Shown here piece after piece: positions 1 through 12,472 of a stretch of 64,000 bases of DNA. The stretch covers positions 18,573,501-18,637,500 of the forward strand of contig JBAIAC010000006.1 in the NCBI GenBank assembly GCA_037349315.1, written 5' to 3'. Made by a program: the position numbers and the translations under genes. The notes under the pieces are model-generated. The model worked only from the letters and a program-made list of their open reading frames with translations. It was not told the DNA's origin and did no database searches. Within the stretch, counting starts at the first letter, position 1; each line of letters begins with the position of its first letter. The stretch comes from Chelydra serpentina (lineage: Eukaryota; Chordata; Testudines; Chelydridae).

Positions 1-1959
1 CCATCTTACCGTAAGGATACAGTAAAACCTTGCTAATTGGCAGTAATGACTGGTGACCGATTGTAAATGAATTAATTTTGTGAATTGGGCCCTGATCCAG
101 TCAAGCACTAAAGCTCATGTTTCACTCGTGAATAGCCCCTTAACTTCAACGGGACTTCAGCTGATGCTTAAGTGCTTTGCTGAGTAAGTATGAGATGTTG
201 CATATCTAACGTTAAACACAAGGTAAGTGTTTTGCTCAATTGGGGCCTTTTGGAGAAAGTGAGCAAACGCAGTCAGAAAAGTACAAACATTTCTAGCAAA
301 ATGTACTTGTTTGTATTTTAACATCAGTTATTTGGTTTTAATTATCCTACTCCATAACCTAGTGCCTGCAGAATTTTCAAAAACTACCACCTGACTTAGG
401 AGTCAAAGTCCCATTTTCAGAAGTGACTTAGGCACATAGAAGCCTACATCTCAGTGAAAGTCAATGGATTTAAGCTCCTGAATCACCTAGACTATTAAAT
501 CTTTGCTGCCGACAGCACCTCTTTGTATGAGTTATAGGGTCTGGGGGGTTAGTGAGGTTCCGTTATATCGGAGAAGTTTGCCTGATATATGTACAGCAGT
601 TATGGTGGAGATTTTGCACTGGGACATGAAGCTAAGCAGGGAGGACAGCAGAATCTGTCCTCTGCAGTTCACATTTACCTATTTAATTTTTCAGAGAATC
701 AGTTCAGATTTACATCTTTTCTTTCCCCCCACCCCAACCTCCCCGAAGCCTAGCTAGCCTGCGAACAAACACTCTGAACAAGAGACAAAGTTTTATTGTT
801 AGCACAGTTGCTCAAAACATTATTGGATTTGTGTAAACCCACTAGACCCAGGAGTCTGTCATGTTACTCTCAGTGTCACAGGTCACGCTCAGGCTCACAA
901 TTACAGTGAGGTTCTGAGTCTCTTCACTCACAGCAAAACGTTCTCTTTCTCAGCGATTAGACAAAATAAGAATCCAGGGAGAGTTTGCGAGTGACCGGGC
1001 ACCATTAAAGCAGCATCTATTGCTAGAACAAACTGATGGGATTTTAGTAAAAGCAAAAACTGTAGCGGCAGTAAATACAATCCAGTTGCCAGAAGCGATT
1101 GTTGCTCAAGGCAGCATCATGCAGAAGTTATGAAACAGGACAATGCTCATGCACAAGTGGGACAGAGGAAGAAAAAGCCACTGCCTTTGCCTTGAGAGAG
1201 CCTCAATTAGAGATTATTTTCAAGTGTTCAAGCTGATGCGAAGTGAACTGGATTTTTCCATTTCGTATACTGCACAAAAGTACTTGCAAAAAAATAATTG
1301 TGCTGCGGTTTCCTACCAGTTTGCAGAGGCTAATAAATATAGCATGTTGTTTAAAACATATGACTCAGTTTCAATGTGCAGTTTGTTGTTCAAATCCTTG
1401 CTGAAAAGTTCTCCACTACCCTCTATGAAGAAACTCAGATTGTAAATGACAGCTGGGGAATGCTCCTTATTTTTCCTATTCACTAAAATCTCGATCTAAC
1501 ATCCTTTAAAGCCCCCAACCTCTCAAATACACTACACTATACCCAATCTTCACAAAAATCCTTCGGTATGCAGGCCACATGGAATGGAGTTTGGCGGGGG
1601 AGGGGAAACAGAGGCATTCCCAATGCCAGTGCTCAGTTTCTCATTTTTATTGAAGAGGGAAACCTTTTAAAATTTCCAACAATGTTTTTGTGCCAACTAC
1701 ACTTGTTATTAGGGGGAATAATGGTCACAGTTTGGGCTGTCTTATATAAATGTTCACTTCATCTGTTGTTCCTTCCATATGGGTCCCTTCCCTTTTCACT
1801 AGCAAAACAGGTGAATCTACACATAAGAGATCAGATAAGTGTGAAAGTCAGAGGGATGTCAAGTGCAGATTATTGGTCAAGGACCCAATACAGCAAATCA
1901 CTTAAGTATGTGCCTAACTTTAAGCATATGAATCATTCATATGAGCATTCAAGTGCTTA
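1..1959. other. Left flank, no gene recognised
   Basis: AT-rich DNA with degenerate short repeats (about 93-190 and 361-490, with AAGTGCTTTGCTGA- and CTTAGGCAC-type pieces). Small open frames show no domain. No exon of the expected left neighbour in human, LDAH, was recognised. Confidence 0.4.
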
Positions 1960-2563
1960 AAGCCCCTCTGCCATGTACATCGGCCAAACCGGACAGTCTC
2001 TACGCAAAAGAATAAATGGACACAAATCTGACATCAGGAATCATAACATTCAAAAACCAGTAGGAGAACACTTCAACCTCTCTGGTCACTGAAAAACAGA
2101 CTTAAAGGTGGCAATTCTGCAACAGAAAAACTTCAAAAACAGACTCCAACAGAAACTGCTGAACTGGAATTAATTTGCAAACTAGATACCATTAACTTCG
2201 GCTTGAATAAAGACTGGGAGTGGCTGGGTCATTACACAAACTGAATCTATTTCCCCATGTTAAGTATCCTCACACCTTGTCAACTGTCTGAAATGGGCCA
2301 TCTTGATTATCACTACAAAAGCTGATAATAGCTCATCTTAATTAATTAGCCTCTTAGAGTTGGTATGGCAACTTCCACCTTTTCATGTTCTGTGTGCATA
2401 TATATCTTCATACTGTATGTTCCATTCTATGCATCTGATGAAGTGAGCTGTAGCCCACGAAAGCTTATGCTCAAATAAATGTGTTAGTCTCTAAGGTGCC
2501 ACAAGTATTCCTCGTTCTTTTTGCGGATACAGACTAACAGGGCTGCTACTCTAAAACCTGACA
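1960..2563 (+). mobile_element. Penelope-like element, 3' fragment with GIY-YIG remnant
   Basis: The 5' part translates as MYIGQTGQSLRKRINGHKSD, a GIY-YIG nuclease-type motif as found at the C-terminus of Penelope-like retroelements, followed by HFNLSGH and then a stop. The 3' part has a GATGAAGTGAGCTGTAGCCC block, an ACGAAAGCTTATG block, and a TACAGACTAACAGGGCTGCT end shared by other copies here. It is 5'-truncated and carries stops, so it is dead. Confidence 0.8.
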
Positions 2564-5069
2564 GTGCTTAAGTGCTTTCCTGAAGTAGGGCCCAGGATAG
2601 GTGGCACCATGTAAAAGTCCTTTTACATGCTAATCTTTCTTATCTCTAACTTACAGCAGACATGAGTGAAGATTTTAAGAGAAAAGGAAAACAAGTTATG
2701 TGGCTCACCAGATGGGGGTTTCCTTCTGTTATCATAACCCTATGGGCTTGCACCAGGCAATTTCCAAAACAGGACAGAGCCAAACACAGCGACATTCCTT
2801 TGGAAATTTCCACTTTGTGAGAAAGAAAATTGAAGTACTTGCATAAATGAAACAATGCCCAGGTAATATTTAACCAGTGAACATAGACTGAGCCGTACCT
2901 CCTGTGCTGTACTTTGTACAAAAGCCCTCCTAAATCATCTCCCCAAACATCTCTTGGAGCTCACTAAAATGTATAGAACTGCATGGGGTATGACAGGAAA
3001 CACTCCAGTTAAGTCTCTGCATGGGTATAAGAGCCTGATCCAAAGCCCATTAAAATGAGATGCAGTCTGGAAAATGCTAGCATTGTAAGAGTTAAATACT
3101 TCAGGCAGACTTCTAGTGTCTGATCTGCATATGTTTCTCTCTGCCTTTGAAAAGTGATGTTGGTCTGTTGTGAATGAAACACATATCTGATGCCTTTCAG
3201 GATTTTTCCATGCTCCCAAATGTGCCTTTCTCCAGATAAACACGCTTACAATATTGTAGATGGTAGAGTTTAATAGGAGGCATTCTTAGTAATACACCAC
3301 TCTTTCATCTTGTGTAAATCACTTAGCTGGTGTCCATTTTGTGAACACAGGTTAGAACAATTCATTCTCTCCACCTTGATTTTTCTGGCAATTGTGTTTA
3401 TGCAACTATTTCACCCAATATAAATGTCCCACTGAAAACGCATGCAGCAAAGATTCTTGCATAGATATTGGACAATCCCTTAATGAATGTAGTCCCCATA
3501 AAGGAAAACAAATCCTACACAAACCTTTCCTAACTCATGCATCCCTTGAAATTAAAAGTTAACTTTAAAAGGGTTTTTTAAAGGGCTTTGCCAAAATAGC
3601 GTTTTTATTGTGTATAAAAGGAGCCTGACATTTCAAAAAATAAAAATGAAGAAAAGAAATAATGAAGGGAGACCAAAAACCAAAGGATGCTTAGTTATAA
3701 AAATAACTTAATACAAAATTTGCTGCCTAAATACTATGTGATCTAATGTCTGCAAACTATCACTTGAGCTGGTCAAAAAATTCCCAAAGCAATTCATTCA
3801 TTTTTTTTTCCAAAATGTTTCCTTTTTTTTCTCCAAATTTTGAATTCAAAATTTTATCAACATTTTCAAATTCAGTTTGTTTTGATCATATATTTAAATC
3901 GTGCATATTTGTTACCTGGATATCATTGGCATTGTATGTGTGTGAAAAATAAATTGCAGAGCCATGTGATGGATGCAGTTGGCAGTCACGTTTTATTGTG
4001 TCACCTGCACTCTGCCCCCTCCTTTGTGTCAGCTGCTAACATTTCTAGACTCTGAGCAGTCTCAGCCTTTTGTCAATCAGCCATAAAGACATTTCCTTCT
4101 TTCCCGCGTCCTACTCTAACAGGTGTCAAGGCTTGATACTGTGAGGTGATAATCATCCTAGGCCTAATACATGTAGGCACATAACTTCATACCAGGGGGA
4201 TTACTCGTGCTTAAAATTAAGCATGTACTTGGTCATTTGCTCCATAGGAGCCAATGTGATTGGCACCTTGCAGGATCAAGCCTTCAGTGAGAGCATGACT
4301 TGGCCTAAGGTTGGTAATGGGTGACGGGGAAAAACTCAGTTTTACTCTCAGGGCCTTATTTTCACTGACACTCGTGTAAATCAAGAGTAACGGCAATGAA
4401 ATCACAAGAGTTACTCGGGTGGAAAACTCCTGTAAGTGGGAGGAGTATCCAGGTGCGGAGAGTCCAGTTCAAGGGTGGGATTTTCCAAAGTGCCTAAGAG
4501 CATTAGATGCCCAACTCCCATTAAAAGACAATGGAGTTGGGCCCTTAACTCCTTTTTTGCCACCTTTTCTCGTACCTGGCTAGCGTGTGCTCTCCAATCT
4601 GCCCTGAGTAAGAGATGGGGTGTAGTTACACCACCCAGAGCACACAAGATGACCCCTCACAGGGGTCATCAGAGTTTGAACAGGTGACATTCAGCACCAC
4701 AGCACAACCATCTACTGCTTGAACTAAAGGAGTAATCCCTTTAGACTCTGAGCCACTTCCCGCTAAAGTCAGTGGAAAAGCTCCCATTGATTTCATTGGG
4801 AGTTGCCGGTCTAGTAGCCAAAGTAAGTGGGCCGTTATTAGTTGCAGACCAGACAGCAGGGATGTGACACACACTCTGCACATAGAACAGAGTTTGGATT
4901 AGAAAGGAAAAAGTTAATTTTACACTGCATTTGTTTTTGCTTTTAATATCCTAGATAAACCAGGAAGTGCAGACGCTTTAGCGATACGACTAGAGCAGTG
5001 AAGGACGTTCATAACCAAACATATTCCATTTTTCAACACACAAAAATCCTCAAAAGGAAGAAAAATTTT
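2564..5069. other. No gene recognised
   Basis: Apart from the family C palindrome near 4478, I see only unassigned AT-rich sequence. Confidence 0.4.
4478..4555. repeat. Short dispersed palindrome, family C
   Basis: GCCCAACTCCCATT pairs with AATGGAGTTGGGC around a short centre. It is preceded by ATTTTCCAAAGTGCCTAAG. A diverged relative with GAGTCAAAGTCCCATTTTCA lies at about 361-480. Confidence 0.5.
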
Positions 5070-5330
5070 CAGAAAAACGTATCCATAAAATATTTAATAA
5101 ACTTAGCTGTACAAAATATTAAAAAGGTTAATGAAGAGTATACAAGAATGCTTATTTAACAAATATATACTGCTATAAAATATATTCAAGAAAATATAGA
5201 TTGCTGTTTACAGTTCATTTACAATTCAATATGTACAATTCTATTTAAACTTTAGAATACATACACATAATGCATTTACACCATCAGTTACAGAACTATC
5301 TTCGGTAGAAACATGTCACATAGTCAGACC
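5070..5330 (-). other. Candidate distal 3' UTR end (polyadenylation region)
   Basis: Read on the minus strand, this AT-rich, repeat-free block ends with TTTGTACAG, then TTTATTAAATATT (ATTAAA at 5098-5093). That is the composition typical of a vertebrate mRNA 3' end. GDF7 is the only recognised gene on this strand, with its stop 11.3 kb upstream, so this might be a distal GDF7 polyadenylation site. It could equally belong to an unseen transcript or be chance AT-rich DNA. Confidence 0.25.
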
Positions 5331-8300
5331 TGGAAAAGGGGAGCAAAATTAATGTATAGTTTTGGAGGCATATACAGGGATATGAGAGAAAGTATTGTTT
5401 TCAGACACAAGAGGTACATACTGGAACAAGGAACCCCCAGGTTGTTTTTTAGGCCTTCTTTAATCAGAGAAGAAAACATATAAATAAAACTATGGCTGAT
5501 CAAGACAGAGTCTTTTTTTGTTGTAGGAGCTGCAAATATTGTGTTCTTACTTGAAAGAATGCAATTGCAATGGTAGTAAATTCAGTAATGGAGCAGGCTT
5601 GGATGAACACGTTCTGTGAACATTTCTCTTGGAGTCATTAGAAATATGGAGCAGGTGCATGGGGGTGTTTTCTGCAAAAAAAATGCATCAAATTCTTGCT
5701 AAGGGAAAAAGTCCAGAATTTCAAATATGTAACAGCATGAAATTTGCCCCAACATTTTCAGCTGAAGTTGGTAACAAACAGACTTCAGCCACTTTTATTC
5801 CAAAATAAGTGTCCACACACAGACCCACACCAAAAATAGCTACATTGGTTTTAGGGAACAGATTTAGTTAAATGGGGGAAGGCTTGTGAATAAACCAGCC
5901 CTAAGTGTATGCTTGGAAATGTTTTCCTTTGTTCTTTTTAAGTTAAGAGGGAGAAAACAAATGATGCATTGGAGAATCCCACCTGACTTTCCAAGCTTAT
6001 AGGGCATATGGGCTTTCTTGAAGTTAAAAGTAAAACTCACAGTAGGGCCAGGATTTTAACCCATGATCTGATTCTGATCATTCTTACGTTGGTATAAATC
6101 AGGAGTAACTCTGCTGAGGTTAATGGAGGTACACCAGGGTACAACTGATGTCAGATCAGAATCAGTTCAGCAGAGCTATTCATCCCTATTCAGCAAAGCA
6201 CTTAAGCATATGATTAATTTTCAGAACATTTTTAAATCCCACTGACGTCAGATTGCTTCAAAGTTTAGCATGTGCTCAAGTGATTTGCTGCTCAGGGTCC
6301 TAGTGTTCTGTTTAGAATGCTCTCGGAGTTCTAACCCACCCTCTCTCTTTGGTTATGAGAAGGCTTCCACGCCTTGAAAAACCAGGCCCCCAAACTATAA
6401 AAATATACTAGAAAGTAATGATGAAGAAAGACAAGGAACAAATCCAAAACATTGAAAATAAAATGCTGTTCATGACTTTGGGCCGTTACTGAGATCAAGG
6501 TTTGGTTTACAACATTCAAAACTAAACTATATAAAGACCATCTAGATGTGCAATAGTATTTTTAATTCCCAAATTTCTACCCTATTCCATCTGGTCATAG
6601 TTTCAGTATACTGGTGAGCCTGATTCTGATCTCCTTTGCACCAGTCAGAGTCAGGCCTGTCATCAGTAAAGTAAATAAATTGACACTTATGTAAAACCAC
6701 TGCAGGTGAGGCGCAAATCAACCCTAGTACCTGTGAATCGTCTTTACATATTAGGCTGTAAAAATACCTTTAGAGATGTAGAGCTAGATCCTCAACTGGT
6801 GACTTACACCAGTGGAAGATCTGACTCTTAATTTTTTTAAGGTCCACAACAGGCAGACTTGCACAGGACATAGATAGCTTTGCATACTATGCATTGACTT
6901 GTGCTTAGTAATGCACCATATTGTGGATAAAGGAGACTGAATTCAGATTATTTGTCAGAAAACATAAAACTGCTTAGGCTACAGTGTAACGTGTAACAGA
7001 CGTCAATCTTGTTATAATAGCCTAGGTTTTTATCAGTGATTTATTTGCAGAGAGGTAAGCCACAAAAATTATTCCTGACCCACTTCATTGGCTCTGAACA
7101 GTCAGTAATGTCCCATCGGGGGGATATTTGTTTTTCCCCCCTCCCTCCATGTATTTTTCCATAGTTTACATCATCATTCGCTGGTAATATGATGACAGCA
7201 GCTTGGGGCCCTTGGCAGCTGTTTCCTCTTCAGGTAAATCACTGAGCCAGATTCTCAGCTGCTGTAGCCATAGTGGTTCCCTTGACTTCAATGGAGCTAC
7301 ACTGACTTACCCCAGCAAAGCGTTTGGCCCAAAGGGCTGACTGGCCACCTTTTCAGTACTGGGGATTAAAGAGAGGTCTGTACAGTCACGCTGGCAGAGT
7401 GGAAAGGCAGAACTTGGCATTTTACAAAGGCAAGCATTGGGAGCGCTCAGACATTATTCGAACTTGATGTGCTACTGCAAAGCAAAACATTCAACCCATT
7501 CCAACCTCAGTTATAGGAATGTCATGGGGATATTGACTAATTTGGTATATTTGGCCTGTGGGGGGCTGAGTCAAAGCCAATGGAAGTCAAGGGGGGTCCT
7601 TCCATGGGCTTTCAGATCAGACCCTTGGGTAGCTAGTGGGAGCTGGGGAACACGACCCTATTTTGAAGAACAGGGAGGTTTGAACAGTACAGTATTCAGA
7701 TTGCTATTGTTTTCTCCTTTGCTCAGACTTTTTTTCTCCTCAACACAGCCACATTGTCCCTATGAAAATAAAAGAATAGCCACTGTTATTACAGCACTGG
7801 CTACAAGGGCAACAGGAAGCCACCATGTTTCCAGATGGACTCGCTCCAAAGTAGGTACCTACCCTTCATCAATGCCACAGCTATTAGCATTTATGATGCC
7901 TGTGTCAGGGAGGCACATTAGAAGTGGAGTTAGGTCTTTTGTGTGTGAATTTTAGTGATTTTAAATGAAAGGTAGATTCCTCACTTCTTTCAATAGTACA
8001 CGTGAAAGTGCTAAACCAATCCTGCTTCTATTGAACTCAATGGTAAAACTCCCATTAGCTTCAGCTGGCGGAAGCAAGCCTTAATTCATCACATCAGATC
8101 TCAGGGCTGATTCACCACTTTGTTGGTCCAATTGTAAGTCCATGAAATGGCATGCAAGTGGAGTAAGAGAATGGTGAATCAGACCTCCTTATCTCTGATT
8201 ACCTGTAAGGCCTCAGTCCTGCAAATACTATACATGTGCCAAACTTTATGCATGAGGATCTCAGTGGGACCACTCAGGTACAAAAATGAAGCATGTGCCC

Positions 8301-8531
8301 AAGAGCTTGCAGGCTGGGGCCTAAAGATCTAAATGGAAAGATGATTTGTTTGCTTTGGAAAGTGAAAGTGAAGAATACAGCAAAATATGAACATTACAGA
8401 GCATCCAATTGTCTTTTTAGTAACACTGGGGAGAGAGAGAGAATGACATAATCAAGCTGAAAGTGTGCAAATATCCACAATATTTTTGTCTCAGTATCAC
8501 ATTTCAGTATTAGACAGGCTGCGAGGAGCTT
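5331..8531. other. No gene recognised
   Basis: Contains degenerate palindromes at about 6060-6165 and 6781-6828, and short CACTTAAGCATATG-type repeat pieces near 6195. The 172-codon open frame at 7437-7955 shows no domain. Confidence 0.4.
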
Positions 8532-8740
8532 AGACTATGTGCACTCTACCACTTATGTCGGTATAACTTATGTCTCTTGGGGGTGTGAATAAGCCACCCC
8601 CCTGAGTGACGTAAGTTACACTGACCCAAGCGCCAGTGTGGCCGTAGCTACTGCCGCTCGCGGGGGCTGGAGTAAGTAGGTCGACAGGAGAGCTCTCTCC
8701 CATGGGCTTAGAGCATCTGTACTGTAGTGTAGCCATAGCC
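8532..8740. mobile_element. Probable MITE
   Basis: The ends resemble GACTATGTGCACTCTACCAC and GTACTGTAGTGTAGCCATAG. The interior has TAAGTAGGTCGACAGGAGAG, like the Harbinger-type copies elsewhere in the window. Boundaries not proven. Confidence 0.45.
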
Positions 8741-9832
8741 TCTGTGTTTTGTTATTACAGTGCATCTGTCCATTTCTGGTTCTGGTCATTAGAGAATTCC
8801 AGGCATCGTAGAGATAGCCAAAGAATACATTTTGGGCCTGAGTTTTATCTACCTACCCCACTGTCAACTAGGAATAATTTCGCTGAAGTCCATACAGCTC
8901 TATCAGTGTAAAACTGCTGTAAAATACGAATCCGTCACGACAGATTTTTCCACTAAATCTTTGTCTGTGTCAATGATTACACCTTTTCCTTCTAAGCTTG
9001 TCTTTTCTATTTCACGCAAAAAGTTTTTATTATAGTCTTGTTTCTTTAAGAACATTTTTAAAAAATCTGTGAGAGGAAGAAAAAAGGTTTAAACGTTCTG
9101 GAAAAAGTGATTTTTGCCAGTAATCAGCTTAGACATCGTAATGATTAGCAAGTTAACTTTGGCACAAACCCATTTTGCCTTCAACTATCCCTACCCTGCC
9201 ATTCCACAGAACACATGTGCCTGTGTACACAACAATACTCTTGAGGTTTTAGGACCCCATTCAGGAATGTACTTAAGCACATGCTTAAGTTCCGTTAGCT
9301 TCAATGTGCTTAAAGTTAGGCACATGCGTCAGCATTTTCCTGAATGCAGAGGCTTCCCTGAATTCGAGCCTTAGTGCCTCCAAATCAAATGGTAACAATT
9401 TGCAAGTTTCCTCTCGCCTTTGTGAATTATATCCCATGGAGGGGAGAATGGAGCCAACAAATTGTAAATACACAGTTCTTTTCAAATGCTTAATATTTCT
9501 AGCTTAGCTGTAATTATATCCTGCAGATAAAAACAGTGCTGAAGGTCAAATAAATCCTGCTGTAGAATATTCTCTGCATGGAAACTGTGGCTTTTTTATT
9601 GGAAAGGTTGTATAAACACTGAAGATTGAGAACCTGTAATTATCCATTGAAATTACTCTAAACCTACTGAATTCACATTTGTTCATGTTCATACTCCACT
9701 ATCCTATTTATAATGCTTAGACGTGCCCAAAAAGTTAGCCCAGGCAAGAAGTATCTGATCAAAAAGACATTCTTGCTTGACTGTTTTTATTACTTCAAAT
9801 GTTATTGTTGTGGCTTTGATTACAAGGAAAAT

Positions 9833-10080
9833 GAGAGGACCAGTGGTTAGCGCATTGGCATTGGACTTGGGAGAGATGGTTTCAATTCCTGGCTCTGCCA
9901 CAGACTTCCTCAATGACCTTGGGCAAGGAACTTAGTCTCTCTCTGTGCATCAGTTCTCCACCTGTACAATGGGGATAATATCACTGCCCTACCAGGCAGG
10001 GGTATTGGGAGAATAAATACATTGACTGTGAGGTGCTCAGATACTACAGTGATAAGGACCACATCAGTACCATAAATAGT
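9833..10080 (+). mobile_element. MIR/CORE-type SINE
   Basis: A tRNA-like head (CCAGTGGTTAGCGCATTGGC, then GGTTTCAATTCC) is followed by the conserved core with GACCTTGGGCAAGGAACTTA and CACCTGTACAATGGGGATAA, and by a tail with GAGGTGCTCAGATACTACAG. This matches the MIR layout known in amniotes. Confidence 0.75.
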
Positions 10081-10812
10081 GATTCTTCCTAGCGCACAGC
10101 TTGCCTTGATGTATGTCGTTAGCTGTTGTAGCTATAAACACTGAGTGAAAGCCAGGCCATTCAGTATTTAAGTCCCACTAAAGGCCTGAGGAAATTGAAA
10201 CCTCAGGACTTCGGTGGGACATAAGTGACACAGAGGCCTTGTGCAGTCTCTCTGCACCAGGGGAATTTCACCCTCCCCTTTAGAGTGATGGGGGGCCCCG
10301 GAATGCAGGATCAGCACAGGCATGTCATTTTATCTTCAAATATTGCCAGGGAAGGATTGTTAGGGCTCTGGAGATAAAATGGGTTTTAGGTCCCTATTTT
10401 CCAGAGGCAATCAGCAGATTTTCCCTGGCTGCTTCCAGTATTTTGCAGCTGCTTTGGAGTGATGTTGTAAAACTCTACACACAGAGACGGTTGGCAACAG
10501 GTTGCAAACAGGTGAACTAAGGGAACAGAACTCATGACCTATGGCTCCAAAATCGGCATCTACGGGAATAATGCTCAGCAACGCTCCCTCCACTAGAAGA
10601 CAGTAGTGCACTTATACACACACAGAACTTATCCCAGCTCCACTTTATCCTATTTCTGCCTTCCATGCCTTCTTTCTGGACTTACACCTGGGATACATTT
10701 GACCCCAGGGACCTGATTTCTATCCCACTTACACCTGTCTTTTGCTGATTAACTGCAATGGAGTTCATCCTGGCTTATACTCATGTGAGTGAAAGTAATA
10801 ATAGGCCCCAAA

Positions 10813-10882
10813 GGTGAAATCCTGGCCCCCTCAAAGTCAGTGAGAGTTTTGCAATTGACTTCAATAGAGCCAGGATTTCACC
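10813..10882. repeat. Short dispersed palindrome, family B
   Basis: A 70-bp inverted repeat with arms GGTGAAATCCTGGC and GCCAGGATTTCACC and a centre containing TTGACTTCAAT. Sister copy at 62464-62532. Confidence 0.7.
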
Positions 10883-11787
10883 CTTGGTGTTTAAATCCTG
10901 CATCTATAGAGCAGGCATATGGAGAACAGTCACAAGGAGCCGTGGCCTCATGTACTTGCAGATCTTACTGTAATTTTCAAGAATATGTATTTCACTCTCT
11001 CTTTACACCTCTGTGTTGCAATAAGAGATATTCCTGTTGAGAACAGAAATAATTACCCTGTGCAAAATAGTCGGGTGCCAATCCAGAGTAATGCCATTAC
11101 CTGCAGTGAAGTCACTCAGGATTTACTCCAGTAGAACAGAGAACCACCTCTAGCCCGTTGAACAAAAATATTAACTCTCTTTTCTTGCTCCATGCTTAGA
11201 ACATGAGCATTTTTGCAGATCTCGTCTTAATGAACAGATCAAGTCCTGGCCTTCAATGAGGAATACAACAATACATTTCTTGTTGCCAAAACACACTGAA
11301 AGCTCTTCTGATGCTGCAGAAAGTCAAAAGGAATTGGATTCTTCCAAAGCAGCAACACTTTCAAATAAAAAGATAAATGTGTTTTTGTTCCCTACTTTTT
11401 CTCGCCCAGTGATTGCTATTCCGGTGAAATTCTCCTAACAGTTTGCCCACAAAAAAAGAGGGCAGAAAAGCTTCTTTTCTGAAGGATGTGAGCTGTAGTT
11501 TTCTTTGTCTAAAACCAAATGCACCTACCTAACAGAAAGGCAGACACAGACAGCAGATTGGTGACTGGTTCTAATAGAAACGAACAATGGAGATATCATC
11601 ACAGCCTCTCTCACTGTGCCTTAAACTCACCCTATTTTTTTAAATGTAGTGATCATGAAAGTTGCCAGACAGAACTCAAGAGACTAAATTCTACTGTTTA
11701 TCCACAGACTAGGCAGAGTATTCACTACGGGCAAAACAATGCAGGTTTTCACTACACTGTCCAGCCAATGCATTTCAGTCTATTTTA

Positions 11788-12131
11788 GGGTGTGTCTACA
11801 GTGCACGGTAAGCCTGGGCTTTGACTCAGGTTTGAGCCCAAGCCCTCCTTCTGTTCATACACAAATCAGTCCAGGTCGGGTCAGCAGAGCCCAAGTCCCA
11901 CTGTGACTCAGGTCCAAGTCCTACCATTTTGCAGTGTAGACACAGGTCAAGCCACAGACCCGAGTCGGAGGGTCTGAGTAGTGCAGTACGGATGTGCTAG
12001 CATGGCTGTGTGACCTAAGTCCAGCAATTGTAAACCCAGGTTTATAATGCAGTGTGGATGCTCAAGCATGGGCTTGGAAATACTAAGTCCTCAACCCCAA
12101 ATCTCACTTAGTGTGCAGTGTAGCCATATCC
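11788..12131. mobile_element. Harbinger-type MITE (344 bp, TTA duplication)
   Basis: TTA target duplications at 11785-11787 and 12132-12134. Imperfect terminal inverted repeats GGGTGTGTCTACAGTGCA and TGCAGTGTAGCCATATCC. Non-coding. A 3-bp TTA duplication fits the PIF/Harbinger superfamily. Confidence 0.7.
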
Positions 12132-12158
12132 TTACATTTTTCTACACCTGTTGCCATA

Positions 12159-12469
12159 GGCTACGTCTACACTACCCGCCCTATTCGGCGGGTAGCTATC
12201 GAAGTTCTGGGATCGATTTATTGCGTCTCGTCTAGACGCGATAAATCGATCCCAGAGCCGCTCCCCATCGACACCGGAACTCCAGCTCCGCGAGCGGAGG
12301 AAGCGCTTTCGACGGGGGAGCCTGCCTGCTGCCGTGTGGACCGGAGTAAGTACCTTTTGAAATCGATCTAAGATATTCGACTTCAGCTACGTTATTCACG
12401 TAGCTGAAGTTGCGTATCTTAGATCGATTCCCCTCCCCCTCCCCCCCCCCCCCCAGTGTGGACCAGCCC
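12159..12469. mobile_element. Harbinger-type MITE with internal palindromes
   Basis: The ends are GGCTACGTCTACACTACCCG and GTGTGGACCAGCCC. Internal palindromes include AGCTACGTTATTCACGTAGC, and ATCGATTTAT...ATAAATCGAT around TCTAGA. A poly-C run lies at about 12441-12454. Same family as 43028-43329 and 49223-49518. It starts 25 bases after the neighbouring MITE. Confidence 0.75.
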
Positions 12470-12472
12470 TTA

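Noticed and set aside
1..5000. Search for the last exons of LDAH, the expected left neighbour by human gene order
   Set aside because: No matching protein segment was recognised, so no call is made.
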